From the NCBI GenBank assembly GCA_903904855.1, contig CAIVEH010000216.1, forward strand, positions 1-64,000: a stretch of DNA of 64,000 nt. The letters are read 5' to 3'. Each line of letters starts with the position of its first letter. Positions within the stretch are counted from its first letter, which is position 1. Of the stretch, positions 43,781 to 52,680 are shown piece by piece. The stretch is from an uncultured Bacteroidota bacterium. GTDB taxonomy: Bacteria; Bacteroidota; Bacteroidia; Chitinophagales; Chitinophagaceae. A program made the translations under genes and the position numbers. The notes under the pieces were generated by a model. That model saw nothing but the letters and a program-made list of their open reading frames with translations. It did not search any database and was not told the origin of the DNA.

Positions 43781-45217
43781 ATGAAAAGACTATCCGTAAT
43801 CATTCTTGCAATTACATTATGCAATTTTTCAGTACAGGCACAATCATGGAGCAAGCTGGGAACCGGCACTTCCGGCTTTAATACATTAGGTGCTGGTATA
43901 TATTCCATATGCTCCGACAATCATAACAACATATATGCGGCTGGTTTTTTTTCATATCTCAATCCGCACCAGATTGTAAGTAAATGGGATGGCTCATCCT
44001 GGAGCAGGCTAGGCGTGGGGAGCGCTATCCTGGATTCAATGGTAGAAATTGACCAAATCGTAACCGATACCAGTGGCAATGTATACGTGGTGGGGCAGAT
44101 AAACAACTCTATTACTCAATATGTGGCAAAATGGGATGGCATTACCTGGAGCAAACTGGGTTCAGGCCCGGATGCACTTAATGCCAACAGTGGTATTGAT
44201 GCTTTATGCTTCGACCGTTATGGCAATCTATATGCAGGAGGAGCTTTTACGGATACCACTTCTGATTCAACACGAGGAACTTATGTGGCTAAATGGAATG
44301 GCGCCTCATGGAGTGAATTGGGTACAGGAGTTCATAAACTTAAGGGGAATGCTAGTATCATTTCAATATGCACCGACACTTTCGGGAATATTTATGTAGC
44401 GGGTAGTTTCACTGATAGCACAACAGCTAATGGAGGTAATCTTTATGTTGCTAAATGGGATGGGACAAACTGGAGTGAATTGGGTAGTGGTGTTGCCCAT
44501 CAGATTGGTTACGGAGATTATCAGATCAATTCGATTAAGGCAGATGCTGCCGGAAATATTTATGCTGCCGGCTATTTTGAACCGGAGCATGTTATGAAAT
44601 GGAATGGCAGCACATGGAGCATTCTGGGAGCCTCAAGTGATTCAATTTTTACTTACCAACGGATAATGAGCATTTGTTTTGATTTGAACGGCAATTTGTA
44701 TGCCTCGGGAGCTATTCAGGATGCGGCAGGCAAGCGTTTTGTTGCAAGATGGAATGGAACTGTGTGGAGCAAATTGGGCATCGGCAGCGATGCATTAAAT
44801 GCCAATGACGATATAAATTCCCTCTGTTCTGATGGATATGGAAATATTTATGCCGGTGGGCAATTTACCGATACCTCCTCCTGGGTACCTTATGATACTT
44901 TTTTCTATCATCCTTTTTACGTAGCCAGGTTTACAAACCCATCGTTATCTGTAGCACCGCTGGCGCCAGTTACTGAAGCTATAATGGTTTATCCTAACCC
45001 CACAAATAATTTGCTCAATATCAGGCTGAATAATGATAATAACTACCTGATTGGTTCAGAGTATTCATTGGTTGATTGTGCCGACCGGCTGATTAAAACC
45101 GGTAGATTGGAAAATGCCCAAACTACTATCGATATGAAAGAGATTACACCTGGCATATACATTCTCAGATTAGCCGGAAGTAAAGATGCAGCATGTTATA
45201 AAATAGTAAGAGAGTAA
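43781..45217 (+). CDS. T9SS type A secreted repeat protein (beta-propeller-like)
   Basis: This 478-residue secreted protein has a signal peptide (MKRLSVIILAITLCNFSVQAQ). It carries seven repeats of about 50 residues with the pattern YVAKWDGxxWSxLGxG...I.SICxDxxGNIYAAGxFTD, followed by a C-terminal Por sorting domain (IMVYPNPTNNLLNIRL...MKEITPGIYILRLAG). The repeat length and WDG..W motif suggest a beta-propeller. Such proteins carry cargo or adhesins through T9SS; the ligand is unknown. It ends at a 20-bp bidirectional terminator. Confidence 0.87.
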   Translation: MKRLSVIILAITLCNFSVQAQSWSKLGTGTSGFNTLGAGIYSICSDNHNNIYAAGFFSYLNPHQIVSKWDGSSWSRLGVGSAILDSMVEIDQIVTDTSGNVYVVGQINNSITQYVAKWDGITWSKLGSGPDALNANSGIDALCFDRYGNLYAGGAFTDTTSDSTRGTYVAKWNGASWSELGTGVHKLKGNASIISICTDTFGNIYVAGSFTDSTTANGGNLYVAKWDGTNWSELGSGVAHQIGYGDYQINSIKADAAGNIYAAGYFEPEHVMKWNGSTWSILGASSDSIFTYQRIMSICFDLNGNLYASGAIQDAAGKRFVARWNGTVWSKLGIGSDALNANDDINSLCSDGYGNIYAGGQFTDTSSWVPYDTFFYHPFYVARFTNPSLSVAPLAPVTEAIMVYPNPTNNLLNIRLNNDNNYLIGSEYSLVDCADRLIKTGRLENAQTTIDMKEITPGIYILRLAGSKDAACYKIVRE

Positions 45218-45280
45218 CAACTATCAGTGAATATCGGGAAGAAGGATTACCCTATTTCCAAACTGACTTTATAAATCACC

Positions 45281-45324
45281 TTGAAACTAAATGGCCCCGG
45301 ATTTCCGGGGCCATTTAGTTTCAA
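45281..45324. terminator. Bidirectional terminator between the T9SS gene and infB
   Basis: A perfect 20-bp stem starts with TTGAAACTAAATGG and ends with GCCCCGG at the loop ATTT (45301-45304). It serves both convergent genes and is one of the strongest hairpins in the window. Confidence 0.92.
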
Positions 45325-45334
45325 TAATATGTAA

Positions 45335-48300
45335 TTACAGTGTCCGTTTCACTTCCACCTCATCGTATCCTTCTATAATATCGCCTGTGCGAATATCGGA
45401 ATAGTTCTTGATCTGAAGACCGCATTCGTAGCCGGCGTTTACTTCTTTCACATCGTCTTTGAAACGCTTGAGTGATGCGAGTTCGCCGTTGTAGACTACA
45501 ATACCATCGCGGATGATGTTGAGCTTGGTCTGACGGGTCATCTTGCCATCGAGCACATAACAACCTGCTATGGTACCTACGCCGCTGATCTTGAATACCT
45601 CGCGCACTTCGATATTGCATACCGTTCTCTTTTCCACCTTTGGTTCGAGTAGGCCTTCCATGGCGCTCTTGATCTCTTCGATGGCATCGTATATGATGGA
45701 GTAAGTACGAATCTCAATGTTTTCCTGCGTGGCGAGTCGGCCGGCCTGCAATGAAGGACGTACCTGGAAGCCGATGATAATGGCATCGGATGCGGTAGCC
45801 AGCAATACATCGCTCTCGGTGATCTGGCCCACGCCCTTGTGTACCACATTGATGGCCACCTCTTCGGTGCTAAGTTTCTGCAGCGAATCGCTGAGTGCTT
45901 CAACAGAACCATCAAAGTCACCTTTGATGATAACACCGAGTTCTTTAAAGTTGCCGAGTGCCAGACGACGGCCAATTTCATCGAGTGTAATATGCTTGCG
46001 TGCACGTATACCCTGTTCGCGCATGATCTGTGCACGGTGGTTAGCGAGTTCTTTAGCTTCGTCTTCGTTTTCGAATACACGGAACTTCTCACCAGCCTGT
46101 GGTGCACCATTCAGACCCAATACCTGTACCGGAGCAGATGGACCGGCGCTGGTAACGCGCTGGCCGCGCTCATTGAACATGGCCTTGATTTTACCGAAGT
46201 GCTGTCCGCAGGCAATCATATCGCCCTGTCTGAGTGTACCATTCTGTACCAGTATTGTACTCTGGTATCCACGGCCCTTATCGAGGGATGCTTCAATGAC
46301 ACTACCTGCAGCAAGTCGGTCGGGGTTGGCTTTGAGTTCGAGCAGTTCGGCCTCGAGGCCTATTTTCTCCAACAGAATATCAATATTCAGGCCTTTCTTG
46401 GCGCTAATTTCCTGGCACTGGAATTTACCACCCCAATCTTCAACCAGTATGTTCATATTGGCCAGCTGCTCCTTGATTTTCTCAGGGTTGGAACCTGGTT
46501 TATCTATCTTGTTAATTGCGAAGATCATTGGCAGGTTTGCAGCCTGCGCATGCGATATCGCTTCTTTGGTTTGTGGCATTATAGCATCATCTGCAGCTAC
46601 TACTATTACGGCTATGTCGGCCACCTTGGCACCGCGGGCACGCATTGCAGTAAATGCTTCGTGACCAGGCGTGTCGAGAAAGGTTATCTTCTTGCCTGTA
46701 GATGTGGTAACCTGATAAGCACCTATATGCTGGGTGATACCACCGGCCTCACCTGCAACCACATTGGCACTGCGCACATAGTCGAGCAGCGATGTTTTAC
46801 CATGGTCTACGTGACCCATGATGGTAACGATAGGCGCTCTTGGTTTCAGGTCGGCTTCATCATCAATATCTTCCACCACTTCTTCGGCTTCCTGCTCCAG
46901 ATTGATGAATTCGACATCGTAGCTGAACTCACTTGCCACAAGTTCTATCACCTCCGCGTCGAGGCGCTGGTTGATAGATACCATGATACCGAGGCTCATA
47001 CATTTGCTGATAACATCGGCAAAGCTCACATTGAGCAGGCTAGCCAGTTCGCTCACTGATATGAATTCAGTAACCTGTATGAGGTTGGTCTGTTCTGCAT
47101 TTTCAGCTGCAGCACGCTTGTCGGCCATTTCATCACGCTTGTTACGGCGGTATTTGGCCTTCAGGTTTTTACTGCGGGTAGAGCCCGTAAGCTTGGCCTG
47201 CGTTTCACGAATTTTATCCTGTATTGCTTTTGTATCAATTTCCTGTTGCTGGGCATTAACCGGCAGTGCAGTGCGTGGTGCGCCCCTGCGGTCGCCGCCG
47301 CGATCTCCACCTCTGTCTCCACCTGGCCTGAAATTGCTCCTGTCGCGGTCGGGTCTCGGACCACCACCTGTGCCAGGGCCAGTATGGCCTGGTGTGGTTT
47401 GAGGGCCTGAAGGCCTGCGCTCCCGGTTGTTGAAGTCCGGTCTCGGACCCCTGTTATCTGTTCGGGGTACTCCACCGCCAGGCTGCTGTGGCCGGTTCGG
47501 ATCGCCGGGTTTATGTGTTTCCGGCCTTTTCTCAACCGGTATTCGTTTGCGTTTACGTTTTTCGCGGTTATCAATGCGGTTATCGGGCCGGTTACCGCTT
47601 CCAGAAGGCTGGGATACAGGCAATTCAATTCTGCCGATGATCTTAGGCCCTTCCAGTTTGGGGGCCTTCATTTCAATATGCTCGGGCTTAGCAACAGTAT
47701 CCTCTTCTGGTTCGTCTTTTACTTGCTGTACTTCAACGGCCCTTGTCTCAACCGGTTTTGCCGGAGCAACAGTTTTGGGATTAATTGTTTCGGCAGGCGG
47801 CGCTGTTTTTTTAGCAACTGCCTTTTTTTCTGGTTCTGCTTTCTTCGAAGCGCCTTTTTTGGGCCGCGAAGCAAGGTTCATATCATCCAGATTGATTTTG
47901 CCCAGTATATTAGGCCCTTCAATTTTCGGGGCTTTTATTTCGAGATGTTCAGGTGGTTCAGGAGCAGGTTCCGGCTGTTTTTCAGGAGCGGGGTCGGGTT
48001 GCTTTACAGCAACAGCTTCTTTTACCACTTCAGGTACAACAGGACTTTCTGCAACGGGTTCCGGCTTAACTGTTTTTGTTTCAGGAACAACCGGTGCAGG
48101 TGAAGTTTTCACTTCAGGTACCTCTTTTACAACAGGTGGCGGAGTAACAACTACCGGCATCTTTACGGTGGTCAAAACTACCTGGGGAATAGCCTCGGCA
48201 TGCTTCTTAACCGGCTCCTCTTTGGTTTCAATTACTTTAGGTTTCTCCGCAACAACCTTTGGTGCAACAACCGGATGGGGTTCATCCTTTTTATCCCGGG

Positions 48301-48577
48301 CCCCGAAATCGTTATTGTCTTTCGATTTTCTGAGGTTATCCATCAATGATCCTTTCGGCAGAGCAATTTCATCGCTCTTGCGTTTGGCCAGTTTATCCTG
48401 GGCAAACTCAACCGTGAGGGCATTATACATTTTCTCAGTTAACCTGGTGCTTGGGTTACTGGAAATCTCAAAGCCTTTATCGGCAAGAAACGTTACGAGC
48501 GTATCTCTACCGATATTGAATTCTTTGGCAGCTTCCAGTAACCTGGGTGTCTTATTAGTTGCTGTTGTTGGTGTCAT
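45335..48577 (-). CDS. infB: Translation initiation factor IF-2
   Basis: This GTPase delivers initiator tRNA to the 30S subunit. The 1,080-residue length is long but normal for Bacteroidota, because of a low-complexity N-terminal region (about residues 100-440) of repeated P, E, V, K and G, including [11 protein letters not shown] and two copies of the block containing [13 protein letters not shown]. The conserved part has the IF2_N helices, G1 [16 protein letters not shown]2 [13 protein letters not shown]3 DTPGHEAF, G4 NKIDKP, and IF2 domains II-IV. It is the last gene of rimP-nusA-infB. Confidence 0.97.
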   Translation of the reverse strand: MTPTTATNKTPRLLEAAKEFNIGRDTLVTFLADKGFEISSNPSTRLTEKMYNALTVEFAQDKLAKRKSDEIALPKGSLMDNLRKSKDNNDFGARDKKDEPHPVVAPKVVAEKPKVIETKEEPVKKHAEAIPQVVLTTVKMPVVVTPPPVVKEVPEVKTSPAPVVPETKTVKPEPVAESPVVPEVVKEAVAVKQPDPAPEKQPEPAPEPPEHLEIKAPKIEGPNILGKINLDDMNLASRPKKGASKKAEPEKKAVAKKTAPPAETINPKTVAPAKPVETRAVEVQQVKDEPEEDTVAKPEHIEMKAPKLEGPKIIGRIELPVSQPSGSGNRPDNRIDNREKRKRKRIPVEKRPETHKPGDPNRPQQPGGGVPRTDNRGPRPDFNNRERRPSGPQTTPGHTGPGTGGGPRPDRDRSNFRPGGDRGGDRGGDRRGAPRTALPVNAQQQEIDTKAIQDKIRETQAKLTGSTRSKNLKAKYRRNKRDEMADKRAAAENAEQTNLIQVTEFISVSELASLLNVSFADVISKCMSLGIMVSINQRLDAEVIELVASEFSYDVEFINLEQEAEEVVEDIDDEADLKPRAPIVTIMGHVDHGKTSLLDYVRSANVVAGEAGGITQHIGAYQVTTSTGKKITFLDTPGHEAFTAMRARGAKVADIAVIVVAADDAIMPQTKEAISHAQAANLPMIFAINKIDKPGSNPEKIKEQLANMNILVEDWGGKFQCQEISAKKGLNIDILLEKIGLEAELLELKANPDRLAAGSVIEASLDKGRGYQSTILVQNGTLRQGDMIACGQHFGKIKAMFNERGQRVTSAGPSAPVQVLGLNGAPQAGEKFRVFENEDEAKELANHRAQIMREQGIRARKHITLDEIGRRLALGNFKELGVIIKGDFDGSVEALSDSLQKLSTEEVAINVVHKGVGQITESDVLLATASDAIIIGFQVRPSLQAGRLATQENIEIRTYSIIYDAIEEIKSAMEGLLEPKVEKRTVCNIEVREVFKISGVGTIAGCYVLDGKMTRQTKLNIIRDGIVVYNGELASLKRFKDDVKEVNAGYECGLQIKNYSDIRTGDIIEGYDEVEVKRTL

Positions 48578-48728
48578 TCTTCTTTATACTTCTTAATATA
48601 TCCGCCAATGATAACCATTGGCCAGACCTCAATATACAAACCTACACCATTTTTTAATATAAAATGGTTCCCCTCCCTACTGTTTCTATGCTATGTTCAT
48701 CTTAGTTATTTTTTTGTTCAAAACTTGC

Positions 48729-49973
48729 CTATTCATTACTGAATTCTGATTCCAGAACCTTACGCACATCTTTTACTGTTTCTTCCTCGAGATCTGTACG
48801 GCGAACCAGTTCTTCTATCGAAAGATTCAACACACTCATTGCCGTATCGCAACCAATACGCTTGAACTCATCAATTACCCATGGTTCTATTTCATCTGCG
48901 AATTCGTCCAGGTCAATATCATAATCCAGTTCTTCCTTCACATCGCGGTACACATCTATGCTATATCCCGTTAATTCCTGCGCCAGTTTTATATTTACGC
49001 CTTTCTTACCGATAGCCAGAGAAACCTGATCTGGGTCGAGATACACATCGGCGCTGTTGTCTTCATTATTCAGCTCCATCTTATTGATCTTGGCCGGAGT
49101 GAGTGAGCGCTGCAGCAACAACTGCACATTGGTTGTGTAGTTGATGATATCGATATTCTCATTTCTCAGTTCGCGCACAATGCCATGAATACGGCTGCCC
49201 TTCATACCCACACATGCTCCAACCGGATCAATGCGGTCATCGTAGCTTTCCACAGCCACTTTGGCGCGCTCGCCGGGTTCACGCACTATTTTCTTAATTA
49301 CAATCAGGCCATCCATGATTTCAGGTACTTCAATTTCAAGCAGTTTCTCAAGGAATGAAGGATGGGTACGGCTGAGTATGATGATAGGGGAGTTGTTTCT
49401 CATTTCCACTTTCTTCACCACAGCCCTTACTGTTTCTCCTTTTTTGAAGAAATCGGTAGGAATCTGCTCAGATTTAGGCATGATCAGCTCATTTCCTTCA
49501 TCATCCAGCAACAGAATTTCTTTTTTCCATATCTGGTAAACTTCACCGGTAATGATATCACCGATACGATCGGCATATTTTTTAAGCAGGTTGTTTTTCT
49601 TCAGGTCGCCAATACGTGCAGCAAGTGTCTGTTTGGCAGCAAGAATGGCCCTGCGCCCGAAATTGCGCACATCTACCTCCTCATATACCTCTTCACCCAC
49701 GCTATAGTCAGGTTCAATTCTGATAGCCTCAGAATATGGTATCTGGATATTCTCATCCTCAATCATATCATCTTCAACTATCTGCCGCCTGCGGAAAATT
49801 TCAAGGTCGCCCGTCTGGTCATTTACGATTACGTCGAAGTTTTCGTCTGAAACGTACTTTTTTCGCAGTAAAGTTTTGAAAACGTCTTCTAATACCCTCA
49901 TTAGGGTAGGCCGGTCAATGTTTTCGGCATCTTTAAACTCCTGAAAGGAATCAATGAGATTGATACTTGGCAT
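48729..49973 (-). CDS. nusA: Transcription termination/antitermination factor NusA
   Basis: NusA binds RNA polymerase and nascent RNA. The 414-residue protein has the N-terminal RNAP-binding domain (INLIDSFQEFKDAENIDRPTLMRVLEDVF), an S1 domain (GDIITGEVYQIWKKEILL), KH1 (DRIDPVGACVGMKGSRIHGIVREL) and KH2 (VYLDPDQVSLAIGKKGVNIKLAQELTGY). A short C-terminal helix-hairpin region (EELVRRTDLEEETVKDVRKVLESEF) ends it. It is the middle gene of the rimP-nusA-infB operon, 43 bp from rimP and 151 bp from infB. Confidence 0.97.
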   Translation of the reverse strand: MPSINLIDSFQEFKDAENIDRPTLMRVLEDVFKTLLRKKYVSDENFDVIVNDQTGDLEIFRRRQIVEDDMIEDENIQIPYSEAIRIEPDYSVGEEVYEEVDVRNFGRRAILAAKQTLAARIGDLKKNNLLKKYADRIGDIITGEVYQIWKKEILLLDDEGNELIMPKSEQIPTDFFKKGETVRAVVKKVEMRNNSPIIILSRTHPSFLEKLLEIEVPEIMDGLIVIKKIVREPGERAKVAVESYDDRIDPVGACVGMKGSRIHGIVRELRNENIDIINYTTNVQLLLQRSLTPAKINKMELNNEDNSADVYLDPDQVSLAIGKKGVNIKLAQELTGYSIDVYRDVKEELDYDIDLDEFADEIEPWVIDEFKRIGCDTAMSVLNLSIEELVRRTDLEEETVKDVRKVLESEFSNE

Positions 49974-50016
49974 ATGCGCTCTTTTTCACTCCCCTGCACT
50001 TGCCGGGGAATCGTAA

Positions 50017-50475
50017 TTAGAAAATAATTTGTACTACTGTTTTTTTGATTTTCGAAAATGGAATTTGTGCTATTATTAAAGATTCTTTTTGTTTTGCAGG
50101 TTTTATTTCCAGCGTTATTTCTTCGTCAGTAACATCTTTAAGTATCCCTGTTTTATCTACACCTTCATCAGTGGTAATCGTTACCTTACGCCCTATATTC
50201 TTGCGGTACTGGCGCATCTGCTGCAGCGGTTCATCAACACCGGGGCTTGAAACCTCGAGCGAAAAATCGCCATCAGGGAAGATGTTGAGTTCTTCAATCT
50301 GCGCATAAAGCCTGCGGTTTACGCTGGTACATTTGTCGATAGAAAAACCACTGTCTGAGTCCAGGAAAACCTTTAAATTATTAACTGGTTTTACCTTGAT
50401 ACTGACAATGAAAATATCGGTACCTTCAAGCAGAGGTTCCAGCAACGAGTATATCTTTTCAATTATTTCAGCCAT
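50017..50475 (-). CDS. rimP: Ribosome maturation factor RimP
   Basis: RimP assists 30S maturation. The 152-residue protein from the ATG at 50475 starts MAEIIEKIYSLLEPLLEG; a TTG 21 bp upstream would extend it into the leader hairpin and is unlikely. The RimP pattern is visible: IFIVSIKVKPVNNLKVFLDSDSGFSIDKCTSVNRRLYAQIEE...YSLEVSSPGVDEPL-type (here FSLEVSSPGVDEPLQQMRQYRKNIGRKV). It is the first gene of the rimP-nusA-infB operon, preceded by a terminator-like leader. Confidence 0.94.
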   Translation of the reverse strand: MAEIIEKIYSLLEPLLEGTDIFIVSIKVKPVNNLKVFLDSDSGFSIDKCTSVNRRLYAQIEELNIFPDGDFSLEVSSPGVDEPLQQMRQYRKNIGRKVTITTDEGVDKTGILKDVTDEEITLEIKPAKQKESLIIAQIPFSKIKKTVVQIIF

Positions 50476-50479
50476 ACTT

Positions 50480-50510
50480 AAAAAATGAGGGGACAACTAT
50501 GTGTCCCCTC
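50480..50510 (-). terminator. Terminator-like hairpin in the rimP leader
   Basis: On the minus strand, GAGGGGACA-CATAGT-TGTCCCCTC (perfect 9-bp stem) is followed by ATTTTTT, ending only 5 nt before the rimP ATG. As the promoter lies upstream at 50531-50559, the hairpin would be transcribed first and could attenuate the operon. On the plus strand the flanking TCTCTTGATT is a poor T tract. Confidence 0.72.
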
Positions 50511-50530
50511 TCTCTTGATTAAATCCAGTG

Positions 50531-50559
50531 CAAATATACAACAATTTGCTGTTGTACAA
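50531..50559 (-). promoter_or_regulatory. Promoter of rimP-nusA-infB
   Basis: On the minus strand, TTG, an 18-bp spacer and TATATTTG (perfect TAnnTTTG). The implied leader is about 50 nt and contains the hairpin at 50487-50510. Confidence 0.62.
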
Positions 50560-50638
50560 TCATTCCTTCATAATTTATATGCAATTATATTTTCATTAAC
50601 GGTTTCGAAAGTAAGAATCTGTACCTTTACCGGCTATT

Positions 50639-50875
50639 ATGAAATTTGTAATTTTAATTTTTGTCATAGGTATTTTGTTGCGGATGGTGGTGAAGTATAT
50701 ACTTCCGGTATTCCGTATCACATCTATGGCCAGTGATCAGATGCGCAAAATGCAGGACCAGATGAAGGAAATGGACCGCAAAATGAACGAGCAGAACAAG
50801 CAGACTGCGAAGGGGCGGAAACAGGGGGATTATATAGATTATGAGGAGCTACCCCAAACCCCTAAAGGGGCTTAG
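50639..50875 (+). CDS. DUF4834 family small membrane protein
   Basis: This 78-residue protein has one N-terminal TM helix (MKFVILIFVIGILLRMVVKYILPVF) and a Met/Lys/Gln-rich coiled region (SDQMRKMQDQMKEMDRKMNEQNKQ), ending GDYIDYEELP. The DYIDYEE/VK ending and helix layout match DUF4834 proteins, found near ribosome-maturation genes in Bacteroidota. The role is unknown. It is transcribed divergently from rimP. Confidence 0.8.
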   Translation: MKFVILIFVIGILLRMVVKYILPVFRITSMASDQMRKMQDQMKEMDRKMNEQNKQTAKGRKQGDYIDYEELPQTPKGA

Positions 50876-51013
50876 CTGGGTTGTATATTTTCAGCGTCTA
50901 ATCTTTGTTCAAGGATACTTAAATTGTTATATCGCAATTTCAGGGTTGTCTTATTGCCTGTTTACTATCCCCTAATTCCCAATCCCCAATTCCTGATTAC
51001 TATTCCTCAATTC

Positions 51014-51646
51014 CTAATTCCTGATTGCCTTAAATACATCCTTCTCAATTGTCATTCCCTTTTCAAGGTAGATGGTTTGAATACCGGTTAGTTTGGCGCC
51101 TTCTATGTGCTGGGGGCTATCGTCGATAAACAGTGTATGCTCTGGTTTCAGGCCATTATCATTAAGTACCCGCTCAAATATTTCTTTATTGGGTTTGCGG
51201 AGGCCTACCCGGTGTGACAGGTAAACCTTATCAAAAAAAACACCAATATTTGGTATGCCGTGGCTATGCATCAGTATGTTGTTGAAGGTTTCTTCATGGA
51301 TCTCATTGGTATTGCTGAGCAGAAACAGATCGTGGTATAGGCGGAGCTGCTGCAATATCTGCAGCCTGCGAACCGGAAAATCGAGCAGCATGGCATTCCA
51401 GGCTTTCAGTATTTGCTCTTCGGTGATACCTGTATGTGCTGCCTCTTTCATAGCTGCCATAAAGGCATCTCTGCCTATCTTACCTGTTTCGAGGTTATCA
51501 AAAAGGTCCGACTGCTGTAATTGTGAGTATAACTGCGGGAAATTGTTGATACCTGCATCTATGAATGCCTGCTCTGTAAGCTTGTAGTCAATATTGATCA
51601 ATACCCCGCCGAGGTCGAAAATGATATGCCTGATGCCTTTTAACAT
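51014..51646 (-). CDS. HAD-IA family phosphatase-like hydrolase
   Basis: This haloacid dehalogenase-type hydrolase has 210 residues. Motif I is IIFDLGGVLINID (DxGGV type, as in epoxide-hydrolase-N/YihX-like subfamilies, with the second Asp replaced by Gly), motif II is FLLSNTNEIH, motif III is the Lys in LRKPNKEIFERVL, and motif IV is TLFIDDSPQHIEGAK. The subfamily includes sugar-phosphate phosphatases such as YihX. The promoter box TACTTTTG at 51651-51658 lies 4 nt before the ATG. Confidence 0.9.
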   Translation of the reverse strand: MLKGIRHIIFDLGGVLINIDYKLTEQAFIDAGINNFPQLYSQLQQSDLFDNLETGKIGRDAFMAAMKEAAHTGITEEQILKAWNAMLLDFPVRRLQILQQLRLYHDLFLLSNTNEIHEETFNNILMHSHGIPNIGVFFDKVYLSHRVGLRKPNKEIFERVLNDNGLKPEHTLFIDDSPQHIEGAKLTGIQTIYLEKGMTIEKDVFKAIRN

Positions 51647-51650
51647 GGCG

Positions 51651-51658
51651 CAAAAGTA
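51651..51658 (-). promoter_or_regulatory. -7 promoter box of the HAD hydrolase gene
   Basis: The minus-strand TACTTTTG matches TAnnTTTG and is separated from the ATG by 4 nt, a leaderless arrangement. Confidence 0.5.
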
Positions 51659-51695
51659 AATGAAATAAGTTTTTCCTTTTTTTAAGAAATTGATC

Positions 51696-51703
51696 TACAT
51701 TTG
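51696..51703 (+). promoter_or_regulatory. -7 promoter box of the tRNA gene
   Basis: TACATTTG matches TAnnTTTG, 23 bp before the tRNA 5' end. It is divergent from the HAD promoter. Confidence 0.5.
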
Positions 51704-51726
51704 CACTCCAATTGACGAAAGTCAGC

Positions 51727-51801
51727 GGTCCTATAGCTCAGTTGGTTAGCAGCACCTGACTCATAATCAGGGGGTCCCAGGTTCAAGTCCTGGTGGGACC
51801 A
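51727..51801 (+). tRNA. tRNA with anticodon CAT (Met, or Ile after lysidine modification)
   Basis: A cloverleaf can be drawn: acceptor GGTCCTA/TGGGACC, anticodon stem CCTGA/TCAGG around the loop CTCATAA (anticodon CAT), T arm CCAGG-TTCAAGT-CCTGG and discriminator A. CCA is not encoded. The D arm has one extra base (TTAGCAGCAC instead of the common TTAGAGCAC), which weakens the D stem. It is followed directly by attachment-like repeats. Confidence 0.88.
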
Positions 51802-51818
51802 CTCTAAAATTGGAAATA

Positions 51819-51879
51819 GCCTTGTAAATCAATGATTTATGAGGCTTTTTTCTTTAGTGGTACAACATAGGTACAACAT
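51819..51879. other. Attachment-like region downstream of the tRNA
   Basis: It holds the palindromic core TTGTAAATCAATGATTTA, forming a terminator-like hairpin GCC...GAGGC followed by TTTTTT, then two direct copies of GGTACAACAT (51859-51868 and 51870-51879). The core recurs at 35973-35994. Sequences of this form mark tyrosine-recombinase integration sites at tRNA genes in Bacteroidota as I remember them. No integrase gene is next to it. Confidence 0.55.
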
Positions 51880-51925
51880 TTCAAAATAACTTCCACATTT
51901 CAGTAAAATATGCTGTTAAAATCAG

Positions 51926-52486
51926 CTAAACTATGTCTGGTGCAATATAGATCACAGGTCCATCACTAACTCCTTCATCTTTCAGGTAACCTTCTTTGGT
52001 AAACACTATCTTTGCTGCCAATATACGGGGAAGCCCTTCTGCCTCCAGCTTATCTATTTTGGGTATCAGGCAATCCGCTTGGGTTTTATTCTCCCTCTCA
52101 GCAAAGTAGTAACAGAAGGATATACCTGTGATCAGGCCATCTTTAATTTCCAGCATCAGGCCATTCATTGATTTTATAGAAAGGTCTTTTTTTACCTTCG
52201 GAAATTGCCCTTCATTGAATATCACTACCGGGTTTCCTGTTTTACACAGTACACAGGTATCATACTCTATCTTGGAGATTTCTATACCTGTCAGAGCTGT
52301 TGAGAGCCATTTCAGAAACTCAACCTTACTACTGCCATCAATTGTGTTCAATTCGGTATCCTGGGTGTTGAATTTGCCATCTTCTGCCAGAAGGGAGGTA
52401 ATCAGTTCATAGTCTTTATTCTGGACTGCTGAGGCAAATTGCTCAACAGTCTGCATTGTTTCCTCAATTGTGGCTTCTGCTTCCAT
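51926..52486 (-). CDS. SnoaL/NTF2-like hypothetical protein
   Basis: This 186-residue cytoplasmic protein starts MEAEATIEETMQTVEQFASAVQNKDYELITSLLAEDGKFNTQD, an alpha-helical then beta pattern reminiscent of the NTF2-like/SnoaL cone fold. It continues with mixed strands including a CVLC pair. The C-terminal part (ADCLIPKIDKLEAEGLPRILAAKIVFTKEGYL) is not typical. The function is unknown. It is the first gene past the attachment-like region. Confidence 0.55.
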   Translation of the reverse strand: MEAEATIEETMQTVEQFASAVQNKDYELITSLLAEDGKFNTQDTELNTIDGSSKVEFLKWLSTALTGIEISKIEYDTCVLCKTGNPVVIFNEGQFPKVKKDLSIKSMNGLMLEIKDGLITGISFCYYFAERENKTQADCLIPKIDKLEAEGLPRILAAKIVFTKEGYLKDEGVSDGPVIYIAPDIV

Positions 52487-52680
52487 TTGAAATGATTTAC
52501 TGGATTAAAGATAATAATCAACGAAAGGAAAATTCATCCTGAATAAATATTGCACTTTGACTTTCTTTAGCTTCCAACTTTTAGTAAGGAAGGTAGCCTA
52601 AACATATGCTTCATTCTCCTGAGTAAGCAAGGACTTGATGTCGTCAAAAAGAATTATTACCATCTCAGATGCTTGCAGAA

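Noticed and set aside
45717..48596. Very long open frames on the plus strand opposite infB (up to about 400 codons)
   Set aside because: They are exact antisense of the infB gene, encode Ser/Arg/Cys-rich or aromatic-rich junk, and have no domain; they result from the codon bias of infB.
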